Assembly (NCBI GenBank): GCA_036003885.1
Contig: DASYSA010000051.1
Location: 1 to 25,236, forward strand
From: DASYSA01 sp036003885
Lineage (GTDB): Bacteria; Acidobacteriota; Blastocatellia; UBA7656
Length of the DNA: 25,236 nucleotides
Direction: 5' to 3'
A program made the translations under genes and the position numbers. The notes below the pieces were generated by a model. It saw only the letters and a list, made by a program, of their open reading frames with translations. It made no database searches and was not told where the DNA came from. Shown in pieces: positions 23,867 through 25,236 of the stretch. Positions within the stretch are counted from its first letter, which is position 1. The number at the start of each line of letters is the position of its first letter.

Positions 23867-24451
23867 TCACGCGCTTCGGATCTGCTCTACTTTCGCCTTG
23901 TAGGGTTCGTAGCACATGCGGCAGCGAGCCTCGTACGAGCCGTCTCCGATTTCGATCTGCGAGTCGCCTCCTGAGACGCGCTGGGTGTAGTGCGCGGGTC
24001 CGCCGCAGCGAACACAAACGGCATGCATCTTGGAGACGTATTCGGCCACGGCGAGAAGACGAGGCATAGGCCCGAACGGGCGGCGAAGATAATCCTGGTC
24101 GAGGCCGGCTACGATCACTCTCACGCCCGCGTCCGCGAGTTCCATGCTCACGTCGACAATGTAGTCGTCGAAGAACTGGACCTCATCGATACCTACGACT
24201 CGCACGCCTATGACGACGCTCGAACGCAGTTCGGCGGCGTCGTTGCTGACCAGGGCATCGATGCCGCGATTGTCGCGAGTGACGATCCGCTCACCATCGA
24301 AGCGATTATCGACAGCCGGTTTGAATAACTGAACGCGCTGGCGGGCAATCTCGGCCCGGCGGACGCGCCGAATCAATTCTTCGCTCTTGCCGCTGAACAT
24401 ACCGCCGGTGATTACTTCTATCCAACCACCGCGGGGGCTTAGGCCGTCCAT
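23867..24451 (-). CDS. tdk: Thymidine kinase
   Basis: A 194-residue type II (TK1-like) kinase that phosphorylates deoxythymidine in nucleotide salvage. It has the P-loop GGMFSGKS (16-23), the magnesium/catalytic segment VVGIDEVQFF with Glu90, the GLDQDYLRRPFGPM stretch (117-130) and a structural zinc site with Cys146/Cys149 (CVRC) and Cys187/Cys190 (CRMC). The lasso region around YEARC is present. The length agrees with bacterial Tdk. The ATG at 24451 has GAGGAC eight bases upstream, unlike the amino-acid genes nearby. Its position between a TPR protein and the aspartate-family genes suggests chance clustering rather than a shared pathway. Confidence 0.96.
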   Translation of the reverse strand: MDGLSPRGGWIEVITGGMFSGKSEELIRRVRRAEIARQRVQLFKPAVDNRFDGERIVTRDNRGIDALVSNDAAELRSSVVIGVRVVGIDEVQFFDDYIVDVSMELADAGVRVIVAGLDQDYLRRPFGPMPRLLAVAEYVSKMHAVCVRCGGPAHYTQRVSGGDSQIEIGDGSYEARCRMCYEPYKAKVEQIRSA

Positions 24452-24470
24452 GAATTAGTCCTCATTCGGG

Positions 24471-24610
24471 AAGAAGGGGAGAATGGAGGAGTGGGAGAGT
24501 GGGGGAATGGGAGAGTGGGAGACGGGGAGTTCGCATTCTCCCAATCTCGTAGTCTCCCACTCCCCCACTCTCCCATTCTTCCGCTCTCCCATTCCCCCAC
24601 TCTCCCATTC
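24471..24610. repeat. G-rich octamer inverted array between the TPR gene and tdk
   Basis: Units here are 8 bp (GGGAGAGT, GGGGGAAT and variants), unlike the heptads elsewhere. The left arm is 24491-24522 and the right 24577-24608, with 29 of 32 matches; weaker units extend outward. The array ends exactly at the TPR stop codon. The plus strand of the left arm and the minus strand of the right arm have many runs of three or more Gs, so G-quadruplexes could compete with the stem. Confidence 0.88.
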
Positions 24611-25201
24611 TTAGTTCAGCGTGCTCTGAAGCTTTCTGAAGGCTCGAACCGCCAGCCCATATTGTGGATTCAGATCGACCGCGGCCTTGTACTCGCGCAT
24701 CGCGTGCATTGGCCTTCTGAGCCTTTCGTAGACCCGGCCGAGATTGAAGTGGGGATAGAAGTATGCTTCATATCGGCTGGCGGTCTTTGCGCGCTCGAGC
24801 CAGTCAATCGCCCCGTAATACTCGCCCTTCTCAATCAAGTAGGCGCCGATGTCGTTATACGGGTTGCCGAAGTCAGGGTCAACCTCGATCGCCTGATGAC
24901 ACTGGTCAATCGCCTGGTCGGTCAATCCCATGAAGCTGTAGGTCCATCCGAGGAATGTGTGCGCCTCGGCAGTGGGGTAGGCGTCAAGCGATTGCTTGTA
25001 GAGGTCAGCCGCTTCATCAAGCTCGCCTCGCATCTGGGCCTCGTAGGCTTCTTTAAAATAGCGGAGCGCCTCTCGCTTATGGTCCGCCTGTTCATCCGTT
25101 AACAGCTCCTGGCAGCCAAACGGCATGTCGCCGATCCCCGTGTCCAGAACCACCAGCCGTACGTTGCTGTCGGCGCTCTTCGTTTCGTCCTTCTCAGTCA
25201 T
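24611..25201 (-). CDS. Tetratricopeptide repeat protein
   Basis: A 196-residue soluble protein with no signal or membrane segment. After a polar, acidic N-terminal 35 residues (MTEKDETKSAD and a DTGIGDMPFG stretch) there are about four TPR motifs: AYEAQMRGELDEAADLYKQSLDAYP (about 52-77), AHTFLGWTYSFMGLTDQAIDQCHQAIEVDP (79-109), PYNDIGAYLIEKGEYYGAIDWLERA (113-138) and PHFNLGRVYERLRRPMHAMREYKAAVDLNP (150-179). It probably serves as a protein-binding adaptor; partners are unknown. The ATG at 25201 has GGGAGAG a few bases upstream. It is upstream of tdk in the transcript. Confidence 0.9.
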   Translation of the reverse strand: MTEKDETKSADSNVRLVVLDTGIGDMPFGCQELLTDEQADHKREALRYFKEAYEAQMRGELDEAADLYKQSLDAYPTAEAHTFLGWTYSFMGLTDQAIDQCHQAIEVDPDFGNPYNDIGAYLIEKGEYYGAIDWLERAKTASRYEAYFYPHFNLGRVYERLRRPMHAMREYKAAVDLNPQYGLAVRAFRKLQSTLN

Positions 25202-25236
25202 ACTTCACTCTCCCATCACCCACCTAACCAATCTTA
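25202..25236. other. Window edge, possibly another G-rich array
   Basis: The last 35 bases hold CTCTCCCATCACCC, the same kind of unit as the array at 24471-24610, just before the TPR start codon. The element, if it is one, is cut off by the window end. Confidence 0.3.

Noticed and set aside
14284..24610. CRISPR arrays
   Set aside because: Repeats are 7-8 bp with no 25-40-bp spacers, arms are inverted, and no cas genes are present.

Overview
The window is about 25 kb of a GC-moderate bacterial chromosome with single-copy housekeeping genes (lexA, leuC, leuD, lysC, asd, tdk). I see no phage, plasmid or insertion-sequence genes, no rRNA or tRNA, and no CRISPR array. Several traits fit Acidobacteriota, probably near Blastocatellia: a serine/threonine kinase with a C-terminal membrane domain, a secreted M10-like protease with putative-Ig repeats, a GMC oxidoreductase, archaeal/yeast-type Asd, and intergenic gaps full of short repeats. 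That placement is inferred from gene content, not computed.

Layout. Positions 95-6555 hold a minus-strand run: a 596-residue exported helical protein, a membrane-attached serine/threonine kinase, an APC amino-acid permease and a PLP aminotransferase. The last two overlap by ATGA. A small plus-strand doxX (6870-7283) diverges from this run. Next come a VOC/PhnB-like protein, lexA with a small ORF overlapping its 5' end and a clear sigma-70-type promoter, and a 999-residue secreted zinc metalloprotease. From 12.9 kb to the end every gene is on the minus strand: a SAM methyltransferase, leuD, leuC, a DUF427 protein, a GT-C membrane glycosyltransferase, a GMC oxidoreductase with a likely iron-sulfur cysteine motif, lysC, asd, a dapE/argE-type M20 deacylase, tdk and a TPR protein. 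leuC-leuD serve leucine synthesis. lysC-asd-M20 look like an aspartate-family (lysine/threonine/methionine) block.

The most unusual content lies between the genes. Most gaps after 12.8 kb, and one before it (6.6-6.8 kb), hold arrays of very short tandem units, nearly all 7 bp. The units usually fit NNCG plus three mostly A/T bases, with a unit version specific to each locus. Most arrays come as two inverted arms that could fold into a long stem; the leuC-leuD arms are a perfect 34-bp inverted repeat. The arrays abut start codons (leuC, leuD, lysC, asd and dapE have no visible Shine-Dalgarno sequence) and one carries the dapE stop codon. Two further hairpin families show compensatory base changes: a hairpin just after the stops of the aminotransferase gene and leuD, and a TCTCATTAA-stem pair facing each other at 17932-18089. 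These three repeat families are the best candidates for something undescribed here.
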